A stretch of 64,000 bases of DNA from Bog-532 sp963805255. Its GTDB lineage: Bacteria > Actinomycetota > Actinomycetes > Streptosporangiales > Streptosporangiaceae. Below are positions 26,369 to 34,640 of this stretch, piece after piece. The translations under genes and the position numbers were made by a program. Position 1 is the stretch's first letter; the number at the start of each line of letters is the position of its first letter. The stretch is from the NCBI GenBank assembly GCA_963805255.1, contig CAWDTK010000013.1:292805-356804 (forward strand), given 5' to 3'. The notes under the pieces are model-generated. The model was not told the DNA's origin. It did no database searches and saw only the letters and a list, made by a program, of their open reading frames with translations.

Positions 26369-27273
26369 CCGTGACCGGCACGCCCGGCCAGTACCCGGCC
26401 CGCTACTGCGGCAGGGACTTCACCCTCGCCGAGCTGGAGGAGATCCGCTCCCTGGCGGCGACGCTGCCGACCCGCCGCGCGATCGCCGACGCGATCTGCG
26501 ACGCGCTCGGCTGGCAGACCCCCGGCGGGCGGCGCAAGGACATGACCGCCCGCGTCGCCCTGGGCCGGATGGCCGCCGACGGCCTGATCACCCTGCCGCC
26601 GCCGCGCAACGGCAACGGCAACGGACGCCACCCCCGGCACGGGCACCCCGGCCAGCTCGCCCTGCCGCTGCCGGCGCACCCCGCCGCCACCTTGGCCGAT
26701 CTCGGCCCGGTCACCATCAGCGTCGTCGACAGCCGCCAGGCCTCCCGGCAGTGGAACCAGCTCATCCGCGACCACCACTACCTCGGCTACACCCCGCTGG
26801 CCGGCGCCCAGATCCGCTACCTCGCCGCCGCCCCCGCCGCCGGCCCGATCGCCGCCTTCGCCTTCGCCGCCAGCGCCTGGAAATGCGCCCCCCGCGACGA
26901 CTGGATCGGCTGGGACCCCGCCACCCGCCGCGCCAACCTGAACCTGATCTGCGGCAACGCCCGGTTCCTCATCCGCCCCGACCTGGCGGTCCCCAACCTC
27001 GCCTCCTCGCTGCTCGCCGCCGTCACCCGCCGGCTGCCCGCCGACTGGCGGGCCCGCTACGGCTACGCCCCGGTCCTGGCCGAGACCTTCGTCAAGGCCG
27101 GCCGGCTCACCGGCGCCAGCTACCGCGCCGCCAACTGGACCCGCATTGGCCAGACCAAGGGCAGGGGCAAGCTCGACCGCCGCCATGAACACGCCCTGCC
27201 GGTCAAGGACATCTACCTCTACCCGCTGCACCGGCGCTGGCGGCAGATCCTCACCACCCCGCCCGCTCAGTAA
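26365..27273 (+). CDS. druA: DruA-like protein (DUF4338) encoded inside the IS66 element
   Basis: A 302-residue protein. The DUF4338 core is clear: IRDHHYLGYTPLAGAQIRYL, then AAFAFAASAWKCAPRDDWIGW, ATRRANLNLICGNARFLI, PNLASSLLAAVTRRLPADW and YAPVLAETFVKAGRLTGASY. The first 80 residues form a helical DNA-binding-like region (TRRAIADAICDALGW). DUF4338 is the family of DruA from the Druantia anti-phage system, but no druB-druE partners are here, and the gene is translationally coupled to the transposase. The better guess is a transposition accessory or a passenger. The symbol reflects the family, not a demonstrated defence role. Confidence 0.85.
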   Translation: MTVTGTPGQYPARYCGRDFTLAELEEIRSLAATLPTRRAIADAICDALGWQTPGGRRKDMTARVALGRMAADGLITLPPPRNGNGNGRHPRHGHPGQLALPLPAHPAATLADLGPVTISVVDSRQASRQWNQLIRDHHYLGYTPLAGAQIRYLAAAPAAGPIAAFAFAASAWKCAPRDDWIGWDPATRRANLNLICGNARFLIRPDLAVPNLASSLLAAVTRRLPADWRARYGYAPVLAETFVKAGRLTGASYRAANWTRIGQTKGRGKLDRRHEHALPVKDIYLYPLHRRWRQILTTPPAQ

Positions 27274-27300
27274 CAGCCCACGGGATCACCGAATTCTTAC

Positions 27301-27778
27301 TGACGGGCGGACGCAGTACATCGTTGACGGCACCCTGCTCCCGTGCTGGTCATGGGTCTCGCACCCGGAACTGTACTCCGGAAAACATAAGACCACCGGA
27401 ATGAATGTGCAGGTCGCCTGCACGAGTACCGGGTACCTCTCGTGGATCTCCGACCCGATTTTCGGAAGCCGCCATGACTCCTATTGCCTGGGTGAATCCG
27501 GGGTTCTCCTCACACTTGACCCCGGAACCTGGTTGGGTGACAAGGGATACGTAGGTAATAACATGATCACGCCCTTCAAGAAGCCTTCCGGCGGCGATCT
27601 CCTGGACTGGCAGAAGGAATTTAACAAGCAGGTCAACAAGATCCGCTATGTAATCGAGCAAGTGATCGCGAACTTCAAGACCTGGCGGATCATGCACACC
27701 GATTACCGCCGCCCACTCGCAACGTTCACTACTACGATCTCAGCTGTCATTGCCCTGCATTTCTACAAGATCGGCTGA
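27301..27778 (+). pseudogene. IS5-like transposase, C-terminal part
   Basis: The frame resumes directly after the IS66 end with DGRTQYIVDGTLLPCWSWVS (first catalytic Asp), then SRHDSYCL, GDKGYVGNNMITPFKK (second Asp) and VNKIRYVIEQVIANFKTWRI (Glu). The stop TGA overlaps the right inverted repeat. It is less GC-rich than the surroundings. It has no start of its own. Confidence 0.85.
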
Positions 27779-27954
27779 ATAACCCTCTATGATGCGATAT
27801 ACCGCGCTCAGATATCATCACGAGATATTCTGTTAGCCCTTCGGCTGGGCTGGGAAACGAGCGTAGGCATTTGGCTTAGATCAGAGCGCGAATGCAATTA
27901 CACCTTGTGATACGCCGATGAGATGCTAGGGATCACAACAATGGCCGGACACGC

Positions 27955-28018
27955 AAAAGGCCCCCAGCAGGGCTGTGGGAACGGGTGCGTGATGGCACCG
28001 ACAGCCCTGCCGGGGGTG
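27955..28018 (-). terminator. Rho-independent terminator after methyltransferase remnant
   Basis: A 16-base stem (one mismatch) pairs CCCCCGGCAGGGCTGT with ACAGCCCTGCTGGGGG in minus orientation, then CCTTTTGCG. It lies 45 bases after the minus-strand stop at 28061. It is the best terminator with a T-run in the window. Confidence 0.8.
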
Positions 28019-28555
28019 CTTTGAGGCCGACGCTCGCGGTTCAGCGTCGTTTGCGGGCGCTTACGGTGGTGGCTTCCTGGCGACGCCGACGACGATCTGC
28101 CCGTCCGGGAGCATGATGGCCGGTGGCTGAGGCCAGCCGGGTGTCCAGGACCGCGCGTCCACCAGGCCCGGCTTGACCAGGTCCAGACCGGCGAAAAACG
28201 CGGCGGCCTCCTCGGGAGTGTGGTTGTACAGCGTCGCCGCGTCATAGGCGCTGATCACCTGCCGGGCGATCTTCTCATCTCCGTGGCCGACAGTGATGAT
28301 CACATACGAGCCCGGCGCCAGTGCCGCGGTGTAGGCGGCGGCGATGTCGCGGGCCGTGGCAGCGTCGCAGATATGCAGCACCATGGCCAGGATCAGGTAC
28401 GCGGGCTTGGCCCAGTCGATCAGGCCGGTGTCCCTGACCGTGGCCAGGACACCGGGCGGGTTGGTGAGGTCGCCGGGCACGGCCTCGATCCGGTCATCGC
28501 CGCTTGCGGCCAGGGCGCGCACGTGGCCGATCACGACCGGGGCGTTGTCGACTTA

Positions 28556-29547
28556 GGCGGGTTATGTGGGTTGATCCCGGCGTCGGCTTGATCATGAGGC
28601 GGCCTCTGCGGAAGACAAGCGATTGTCGAAGTCCCTTGTCCGCAGAGGCCGTCCCTCATGTTGCCAACTGAAGACCTGTTCGTCTACGTGTACGTACTGA
28701 TCCACAACCTGGTCATTGCCAGGAAGATCGCGGTCCCGGCGCGGCCGGGACCTGCTCCCGCCTGCAGTGACGCAGAGCTGCTGGCCATCGCCGTGGTCCG
28801 GCACCTGCTGGGCAGGCGAAGCGAGTCCGGCTTCCTGGCCGAGGTGGCCCGGGACTGGGGCCACCTGTTCCCGGCGCTGCCGCACCAGAGCGAGGCCAAC
28901 CGCAGGACCCGCTGGCTATGGGGCGCATTCGAGCAGCTCCGGGCCACGCTCGCGGCCCGCCTGCCCGAAGACGACTGCCAGCAGGTCGATACGTCCGCGC
29001 TGCCGGTGAAGCACGCATCCCGGGTCCGCGGCCCGGACCAGTGGACCGGGCCCGGCAACGACCTGGCCGCCCGGTTCGGCCGCGACGCCGCCCACGCGGA
29101 GTGGTTCTACGGCTTCCGGCTCGCCGTGAAAACGGACCTGGGCAGCCGGATCGTGCGCGCCTGGGCCATCGTGCCTGCCGCCGTGAACGAGCGCGAGGTC
29201 GCCGAAGACCTCCTGGAAGCCGGCCCGGCCCCGCGTGACCTGCTCGCGGACAAGGGCTTCAGCGGCCGGGCCTTCGCCGCCGCCCAGGCTGCCTGCGGCA
29301 CCGCCGTGCTCGTCCCGCCAGATAAGAAGCAGCGCGCCAGCATGCCGCCAGTGCTGCAGAAAGTCATCGCCGAATGGCGCAACCGGATCGAGACGACCTT
29401 CAGCGAGATCACCGACCGGATGGAACTCGCCCGCCACGGCGCCCACAGCTTCTGGGGCCTCATCACCCGCACCGCGGCGACCATCGCCGCACATACCCTG
29501 CTGCTCACCTGCCTCACCGAGGCGTAAGCCAACCCACATAACGCGCC
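28556..29547 (+). mobile_element. IS982-like insertion sequence, 992 bp
   Basis: Terminal repeats GGCGGGTTATGTGGGTT and GGCGCGTTATGTGGGTT (other strand) match at 16 of 17 positions. The triplet TTA is duplicated at 28553-28555 and 29548-29550. One transposase gene fills the element. It interrupts the methyltransferase gene. Confidence 0.88.
28658..29527 (+). CDS. IS982-family transposase
   Basis: A 289-residue DDE transposase. LPTEDLFVYVYVLIHNLVIA and CSDAELLAIAVVRHLLGRRS are the usual IS982 start, and the catalytic positions lie in QVDTSALPVKH, LLADKGFSG and RNRIETTFSEITDRM. It is complete and starts about 100 bases inside the left end. The substrate is its own terminal repeats. Confidence 0.87.
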   Translation: MLPTEDLFVYVYVLIHNLVIARKIAVPARPGPAPACSDAELLAIAVVRHLLGRRSESGFLAEVARDWGHLFPALPHQSEANRRTRWLWGAFEQLRATLAARLPEDDCQQVDTSALPVKHASRVRGPDQWTGPGNDLAARFGRDAAHAEWFYGFRLAVKTDLGSRIVRAWAIVPAAVNEREVAEDLLEAGPAPRDLLADKGFSGRAFAAAQAACGTAVLVPPDKKQRASMPPVLQKVIAEWRNRIETTFSEITDRMELARHGAHSFWGLITRTAATIAAHTLLLTCLTEA

Positions 29548-29810
29548 TTAGGCGACGGCGGCGCGGGCGCTGAAGCGGCGGACAGTCTCATGCACGGCCG
29601 GGGATGTGGGCAGCCCCGCCCCGAGATCGATGTACTGGGCGATGACGTGGGACAGCACATAGTTCAGTGCACGGATCGTTGACGCTATGGTCTTTCCGGC
29701 CAGGTCCGTCGGTCGGGTGATGTCCGAGCCGGGCAGGGCCAGCACGGCCTGGGTGTTGGTGCCGCACACGTGCGTGCCGGCAGCGGTGCCGCGCCGGGCG
29801 CTCGTAGCAC

Positions 29811-32396
29811 CAGGGCTCCTGACATAGGGAGATCGTTTATGCAGTGTGTTCTTTGACTTCGTACCGCAGGGTGAGGCCGGTGCCGGGGTACTTGGTGGCG
29901 GTGGCGGTGAGCTGCTTGCAGAGGGCGGCGAGGGCGCGGGTGCGGCGGGGTGCGGAGAGCGGGTCCAGGCGGATGGTGAGGGTGGCGTCTGCGGGGATGA
30001 TGTCGCCGCTGGTGGTGAGGGCTTCGCGGATCAGGGCGTACGCTTCGTCGTCTGCGCGGGCGTAGGCGCCGTTTAGCGCGCGGGCCAGGATCGTCTCGGC
30101 GTTGTAGGCGGACATCCGGATGGCGTGGGTGATCAGCTTGGTCTCGGTGTCCAGCCGGACCAGGTCCGGGTTGTGCTGCGACAGCGGGATTTTCGCGGGG
30201 ATGGCCTTGGCGGCGGCCTGGGCGCCGGCGAGCCGCTGGCGGGCGGCGGTGACCGGGGCGCCAAGCTTTGCGAGCTGCTGGTTGGTGATGACGGTTTCCT
30301 GGCCGGGGGCTGGGGTGCGCATTCTGGTGAGCCTGGCGTCGCGGGCGGCTTCGGCGGCGGCCAGGTCCTTCTTCGCGGTCTTGACGGCGGCGGCTGCTTT
30401 CTTCTTGGCCGGGTTGGGGACCTTCCGGTCCGGGTCCTCGGCGGTGACGGCGTAGGTGTCCAGGGCGTCGAGGGCGAAGTGAGCCCGGCCGTAGCGGAAG
30501 TAGTTCTCCTCCCGCCACCGCGAGCCCATCCCGTAGACCGCGGCGGCGGGCGGCATGTCGGCGGCCTGGCGGGTGGCCAGGATCCGGATCTGCCGGCCTT
30601 TGTCCAGGCGGGTGACCTGCCGCAAGGTGAGCACGCGTCCTTTGTGCGTGCCGCTGGTGACGGTGATGTCGATGCTGCCGTCGGCCAGTGCGTAGCGGTG
30701 CTCGCGGCCGTCGTCGCCGGCGTGGACGGCGGTGGTGAATGCGTCCGCGGGCAGGTCGGGGATGTCTTCCCCGGCGCTGGCCTTGCGGTAGGTGAGCAGG
30801 TCGAACCTGGCGTCGATGATCTCGGCGAACAGGTCCGGGGACCAGCCGCCCCGGTCAAAGCACAATATGGGCTTGCGGTCTTCCCCGGCGATCTGGCGCA
30901 GCTTGGGCAGCAGCTCCTTGATCTGCCCGGCCAGCGAGGTGGACGGTTCGGCCATGACGACCAGCAGCGGGTCCCCGGCGCCGTCGGTGACCCAGGTCTC
31001 CTCCGTCGCCGGGCCGGGGAACTTCAGCCGGGCCACGTGCATCTTCTGTATCTCCCGCGTGCCGAAGTACGCCCGGGTGTGCCCATCGATGCAGAGGAAC
31101 CCGAGGTCGTCCGGGCTGGCCGCCGCGCGGCGCCTGGCTATGGCCATCTGCAGGTCCGCGGCCTTGCCGGCGGCGGCGAGCCCGGCGAGCTTGCGGCGGA
31201 TCGTCTTGGTTTCCGGTGCCCGGTCCAGGCCCAGGATGCGGCCCATCGCCGGCGGGGGGACGCGGGTGGTGCCCTCGGCGCGGGGCTCGCGCAGCAGCGC
31301 CTGCAGCACCTGGTGGACCAGGACCGTGTCCAGGCTGTAGTAGCCGTCGCGGATCCGGCCGTAGACCTGGCGGGCGCATTCCAGCAGGCCCGTGTCCGCC
31401 AGGGCGGGCAGAGCGATCAGCAGCCCGGCCAGCGGGTAGCGGCCGCCGGCGGCGAATACCGGGGCAGCGCCCTCGCCGAGCAGCCCGAACCGGGCCAGGA
31501 CGCGTTCCCCGTCCCGCGGCACCGGGTCCGGCAGCACCGGCAGCAGCCCGCCGGCGGCCTCGGCAGCCTCGGCCCGGCCTGCGGTGCTGTCCTGACCTGC
31601 GGGCTCGTCCGCAGCGTCGGCGGCAGCATCGTCCTGGCCAGCGCCGCCGCCGCCGCCGGCGGCGGGCTGCTGCTCGTCTCGTGCGGCGGCGCCGTCCTCA
31701 GCGTCCTGGCGTGCGGCGCTGCCGTCCTGGCCTGCGGTGTCCTCGCCGGGCTGGCGTTCTTCCCGGGCCGGGACGGCGGCGCGGGGGCGGGCCGGGACGC
31801 GTCCCAGGGCGGTGCGGACCGCGAAGGTCGAGACACCGCACCGGCTGGCGATCGCCTCCAGGCCCAGGCCCCGCGCGTCCAGGTCGTTGATTTCCGCGGT
31901 CAGCTCCGGGGTGAGCTTGGTCGGCCCCTTGGGGCCCTTCCTGGCCGGCAGCAGCCCGGCCAGCCCGTTCTCGCGGTACGCCGAGACCCACCGCCATACC
32001 GTCGCCAGGTCAGTGCCGAGCGCGGCCGCGACCTGCTTCTGCGTCGCGGCTTTCAGCTTGGTCACCTGCACCGCGGCCAGCCGCCGCCCGGCCTCGTCGC
32101 CGGCTTCCCAGGTGAAGGTCGCCATGCCGTGCACCCATATCTGGCCGCCGCCGTCCGGCAAGGTGAGCAGCCCGACGCCCGGGGCGATCTCGGCAGCGCC
32201 GCCAGGCAGCCACGGCAGTACAGCCTGGGTCAGCCTGCTGCCTGCCACGAGGACCCTTCTCCCGATCTCGGATATGCATTTATTTTATCAAATCCGGGGC
32301 GATACGAGCAAGGGGCGCCGGCAGGAAATTACGGCGAATTCGCAGGTCAGGGTGCTTGTTACGATCGGTAAGCAGACCGCTATGTCAGGAGCCCTG
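29811..32396 (-). mobile_element. 2.6-kb IS with 17-bp perfect inverted repeats and 5-bp target duplication
   Basis: The ends are CAGGGCTCCTGACATAG (29811-29827) and its exact complement (32380-32396). The host sequence AGCAC is duplicated at 29806-29810 and 32397-32401. The element holds one gene, for an 803-residue transposase. I cannot place it safely in a named IS family. It landed beside the methyltransferase remnant. A related end sequence occurs at 38298. Confidence 0.88.
29837..32248 (-). CDS. Large DDE-type putative transposase, 803 residues
   Basis: The N-terminus has a helix-turn-helix region (QKQVAAALGTDLATVWRWVS, then ENGLAGLLPARKGPKGP). A variable Ala/Gln/Glu-rich linker of about 60 residues follows. 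The catalytic part includes FLCIDGHTRAYFG (Asp), ILCFDRGGWSPDLF (Asp) and MGSRWREENYFRYGRAHFAL (Glu), after which there is a long helical C-terminal region. It appears intact. A partial relative lies at 39600-40742. The opposite strand shows a 748-codon open frame that is a GC artefact. Confidence 0.8.
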   Translation of the reverse strand: MAGSRLTQAVLPWLPGGAAEIAPGVGLLTLPDGGGQIWVHGMATFTWEAGDEAGRRLAAVQVTKLKAATQKQVAAALGTDLATVWRWVSAYRENGLAGLLPARKGPKGPTKLTPELTAEINDLDARGLGLEAIASRCGVSTFAVRTALGRVPARPRAAVPAREERQPGEDTAGQDGSAARQDAEDGAAARDEQQPAAGGGGGAGQDDAAADAADEPAGQDSTAGRAEAAEAAGGLLPVLPDPVPRDGERVLARFGLLGEGAAPVFAAGGRYPLAGLLIALPALADTGLLECARQVYGRIRDGYYSLDTVLVHQVLQALLREPRAEGTTRVPPPAMGRILGLDRAPETKTIRRKLAGLAAAGKAADLQMAIARRRAAASPDDLGFLCIDGHTRAYFGTREIQKMHVARLKFPGPATEETWVTDGAGDPLLVVMAEPSTSLAGQIKELLPKLRQIAGEDRKPILCFDRGGWSPDLFAEIIDARFDLLTYRKASAGEDIPDLPADAFTTAVHAGDDGREHRYALADGSIDITVTSGTHKGRVLTLRQVTRLDKGRQIRILATRQAADMPPAAAVYGMGSRWREENYFRYGRAHFALDALDTYAVTAEDPDRKVPNPAKKKAAAAVKTAKKDLAAAEAARDARLTRMRTPAPGQETVITNQQLAKLGAPVTAARQRLAGAQAAAKAIPAKIPLSQHNPDLVRLDTETKLITHAIRMSAYNAETILARALNGAYARADDEAYALIREALTTSGDIIPADATLTIRLDPLSAPRRTRALAALCKQLTATATKYPGTGLTLRYEVKEHTA

Positions 32397-32401
32397 AGCA
32401 C

Positions 32402-32731
32402 TGGAGGCGCAGCTGGCAATGAGGGCGGCGGTAGCGTGGTGACGGCCGCAGTCGGGGGCAACGCGGCGGCGCGACGTCATGCGGGGTGCCGGTCGGTGAG
32501 GGAATGCGGCCGGTGCTCCGGGCATACTGAGGTTCACCTGTCACGGGTGTGGGAGATAGCCAAGGCCCGGATTTCACTTGACCGGGTGGCCGTAGCCTTT
32601 GCGCTGCCTGCGTTCAGGGGGAATCCGACAACCAATGCACCGGGCGGGCCGCGACTGTGACGCGCAAGGCAGGCCTGATGGACAGCACCACCGCGCGTGG
32701 GACGGGGAGCAGAAGGACGGCACGAACGTGG
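32402..32731. other. No gene seen
   Basis: This stretch lies between the 2.6-kb IS and the small gene at 32732. Open frames on both strands lack family-like sequence and ribosome sites. It may hold the decayed upstream part of the methyltransferase gene, but I cannot align it. Confidence 0.5.
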
Positions 32732-32944
32732 TCACTGGCTGGCCAGCTCCCGCCACAGGTCACGTGCATCACGGGTGATCAGCGCGTAGAGACCGGCGCT
32801 GCCGCGAATCCGCCGCACGTCGAACCGCCACTCACCCCGGGCCCTGCGCAGCGTGAACTCGTAGGCGGGGAACGCCTCCTGCAGCCGGGCAAGCTGCCTG
32901 GTCATGGCCGGCGGGGGGTCGGGGGTCGGCTGAAACCACGTCAC
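32732..32944 (-). CDS. Small conserved actinomycete protein
   Basis: A 70-residue protein from GTG 32944, behind TAGGAG. The core ARLQEAFPAYEFTLRRARGE, then WRFDVRRIRGSAGLYALITR, is typical of a short protein found near GntR genes in Streptomyces; its function is unknown. It is divergent from the GntR gene at 33028 and the two share an intergenic palindrome, so it is the likely target of that regulator. Confidence 0.7.
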   Translation of the reverse strand: MTWFQPTPDPPPAMTRQLARLQEAFPAYEFTLRRARGEWRFDVRRIRGSAGLYALITRDARDLWRELASQ

Positions 32945-32960
32945 GGCCAGCGCTCCTAAC

Positions 32961-32974
32961 ACGTATCGATACGT
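32961..32974. promoter_or_regulatory. 14-bp perfect palindrome, likely GntR operator
   Basis: ACGTATCGATACGT is a perfect palindrome in the space between two divergent genes, one of which encodes a GntR-type regulator. It is AT-richer than the surroundings, as expected for an operator overlapping a promoter. Confidence 0.6.
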
Positions 32975-33027
32975 ATTGCCTTGTAGGCCGATGATCTTCG
33001 TCGTAGCAGGTCAACTAGCTTGATCAC

Positions 33028-33273
33028 GTGGAGGTTCCGCAGATCGACCACCAGGCCCCGCTGCCGCCGTATCAGCAGATCGCGGACTGGCTTCGGGAAC
33101 GGATCACGGCGGGCGACCTACGGCCCGGGCAGGTCATCCCGAGCGAAAAAGACCTTGTGGACATGTTCGGCGTCGCGCGCAGCACGGCGCGCCGGTCGAT
33201 CGCGCTGCTGCGCGAGGAAGGACTCGTGCACACGGTCCCGCAGCGCGGCACCTACGTCACCTCCCGCGATTAA
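33028..33273 (+). CDS. GntR-family winged-helix regulator, DNA-binding domain only
   Basis: An 81-residue protein starting at GTG 33028. The winged-helix motif is PPYQQIADWLRERITAGDLR, then PSEKDLVDMFGVARSTARRS and LLREEGLVHTVPQRGTYV. There is no effector domain. Such short GntR proteins (KorSA-like in broad terms) regulate genes in Streptomyces elements. It is divergent from the small gene at 32732 and probably represses both through the palindrome. Confidence 0.85.
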   Translation: MEVPQIDHQAPLPPYQQIADWLRERITAGDLRPGQVIPSEKDLVDMFGVARSTARRSIALLREEGLVHTVPQRGTYVTSRD

Positions 33274-33411
33274 CGCTGCCACCTTCGCCGGATAAGCCCG
33301 ATCCGGCCGGGCTTCCGGTTGATCATTTCCGCTCGTGACGTGCACGTGGTGACCTTGCCACATGAGCGCTTCTGTGGCTATTCCATCGTGATATCGCATC
33401 GTGTGATTGAC

Positions 33412-33431
33412 TGGACGTTCCGCAACGTTCA
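33412..33431. promoter_or_regulatory. Inverted repeat upstream of XRE regulator gene
   Basis: TGGACGTT and AACGTTCA flank CCGC 35 bases before the XRE start at 33466. Arms match at 7 of 8 positions. It could be the site for the XRE protein itself, but that gene is broken. Confidence 0.45.
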
Positions 33432-33465
33432 GTAGCGAGTCACCACGGGAACGGGGACACGCTTT

Positions 33466-34254
33466 ATGCCCTTAGCAGATCCACGCCTGCGCGAGACCCT
33501 TGATCATGTCTTTGCACGCCAGGACCTTCTTGAGGCGTGCCAGCGGCGTGATCTCGGTGGACTGATCCGCATCCTCGGCACGCATGGGGTCACCCAGGGC
33601 CAGATGTCGGGCATGGTCGGCATCCCGCAAGGACGGCTGAGCGAATACAAGACGGGCAAACACCAGGCCATCGCCTCATCCACGTTCGAAAAATTCGCCG
33701 ACGGTCTCGGTATGCCGCCACGGCTGCGCGGCGCGCTTGGCCTTGCTCCCGGCGGGGCAGACTCTTCGGTGACGCAGGCTGACGGCACCCTCCCGATGGA
33801 CACGTTCGACCTGCAACTACTCGCGGAGACGATCGGGAGGAACGGAGAGGATGTGAAGCGGCGCGACCTGCTGTCGCTGGCGGCCAGCCTGGGTGCCATC
33901 GCAGCTCTCGCGCAGAGCGACGTATGGGAACGGCTCGCTTACGCTCTGACTAATCCGGCGGCGATGAACGAGGCAATAGTTCGGCAGATGGAGGTCCGGT
34001 CGGCGGGTTTTCACCCGGCTGGAACAGTTCGTCACGGCGCAAACGCTGTCCAAGGGCCTGGCCGCCCACCTGGGAGAAGTCAGCACGCTTCTGAACGGAA
34101 CGGCCTACGACCCGAAGGACGAGCTGCGCCGCCGGCTGATTGTCGTCGCAGGGGAAAGCAGCGTGCTTGCGGGCTGGATCGCAAGTGACCGCGGTGACCA
34201 CGCAACTGCCCGTCATCTGTACGAGACAGCAGACAAGGTAAGCATTCATCCCTG
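33466..34254 (+). pseudogene. XRE-family regulator with TPR region, frameshifted and cut at 34,254
   Basis: The N-terminus is a normal helix-turn-helix (GTHGVTQGQMSGMVGIPQGR then LSEYKTGKHQ) of the large Streptomyces XRE/TPR regulator type, usually 400 residues. Near 34,005 the frame moves by one base; the family sequence continues as EQFVTAQTLSKGLAAHLGEV and SSVLAGWIASDRGDHATARH in the next frame. It ends at an accidental stop (SIHP) at 34252-34254, where the IS110 region begins. A C-terminal part of the same protein type lies inverted at 54.5-55.2 kb. Not functional as it stands. Confidence 0.78.
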
Positions 34255-34640
34255 AAGGAGCGGGCCGGTGTCAAGCCGGGTTTTGAGCTGGGGTTATGCG
34301 TGCTGGCTGCTGTTTTTGGGCAGGCGTGACTAGCAGCCCCTGTTTCCCTGGTAGCTGCCATGTCCGTGGCGAGCGGGCGGGCAGGTCAGGGACCGGGCGC
34401 AGCCCGGCCGCGCAGCGGCGCCGGAGGCGTCCTTGAGGTGACCGCCCGGGCGCCCGATGATGGGGCGGCGGGAAACAGGAGCCGGGGGTTTTCGGGTATG
34501 TGGTTGTCTGGGCCCGTCCCCAGGTACCGGGTGATCCCGGTGCGGGCAGTGCCGCTGGCTGCATTCATCCCTTCGCGTGTCCCCGGCCGTGGCCGGGGGG
34601 CATGGGGCGGGTTCGCGTCGGAGCGGTCAGGCGGGGCCAA
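34255..34640. other. Non-coding flank of the IS110 element
   Basis: No gene is visible on either strand. The stretch lies between the truncated XRE gene and the 3' end of the IS110 transposase gene and includes G-rich repeats (GGGGGGCAGAAT occurs twice, around 34,671 and 34,706). In IS110 elements one non-coding end produces the bridge RNA; this is a candidate for such an end, although the exact border is unknown. Confidence 0.45.

Larger units (their letters stand above)
24569..27300 (+). mobile_element. IS66-type element carrying a druA (DUF4338) gene, copy 1
   Basis: The element is 2,732 bases long. The left end reads GTAAGTATTCGGTGATTCC and the right end, on the other strand, GTAAGAATTCGGTGATCCC, matching inverted repeats that start GTAA as in the IS66 family. 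It carries two genes, a 561-residue IS66 transposase and a 302-residue DruA-like protein overlapping it by four bases. No usual IS66 orf1/orf2 accessory genes are present. The 8-base flanks (CAGCCGTC and TGACGGGC) do not match, so no target duplication is seen. A second copy lies inverted at the end of the window. Confidence 0.85.
24242..27787 (+). mobile_element. IS5-like element, split by an IS66-druA element
   Basis: The ends carry the inverted repeat GAGGGTTATTCA (24242-24253) and its complement (27776-27787), flanked by TAT on both sides (24239-24241 and 27788-27790). The transposase gene is present as N- and C-terminal parts on either side of a 2.7-kb insertion. About 100 bases of the transposase gene are missing between the two parts, so the insertion was not a clean one or was later rearranged. 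Confidence 0.82.
28061..29769 (-). pseudogene. SAM-dependent methyltransferase (Methyltransf_19 type), split by an IS
   Basis: The C-terminal part (28061-28552) reads VDNAPVVIGHVRALAASGDD, then GLIDWAKPAYLILAMVLHIC and GLVDARSWTPGWPQPP, typical of the Streptomyces Methyltransf_19 family. The N-terminal piece (29548-29769) reads IDLGAGLPTSPAVHETVRRF, the SAM-binding motif. They are separated by an IS982-like element flanked by TTA. When the two are rejoined, one TTA remains and it is read as an in-frame TAA where the family has Tyr (YVDN). The far N-terminus is cut by the element at 29811. The gene is therefore inactive at least twice over. Confidence 0.8.

Noticed and set aside
26365..27273. 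A complete Druantia defence system
   Set aside because: Only the DUF4338 gene is present; no large helicase or other Druantia genes flank either copy, and the gene is coupled to a transposase.
27888..27897. GCGAATGCAA repeated at 19151 and 27888, considered as att core pair
   Set aside because: Sequence after 27897 does not continue the HNH motif, and a 10-base match is expected by chance at this scale.
30125..32371. 748-codon plus-strand open frame
   Set aside because: It is antisense to the 803-residue transposase, has no ribosome site and no recognisable domain; third-position GC bias explains it.
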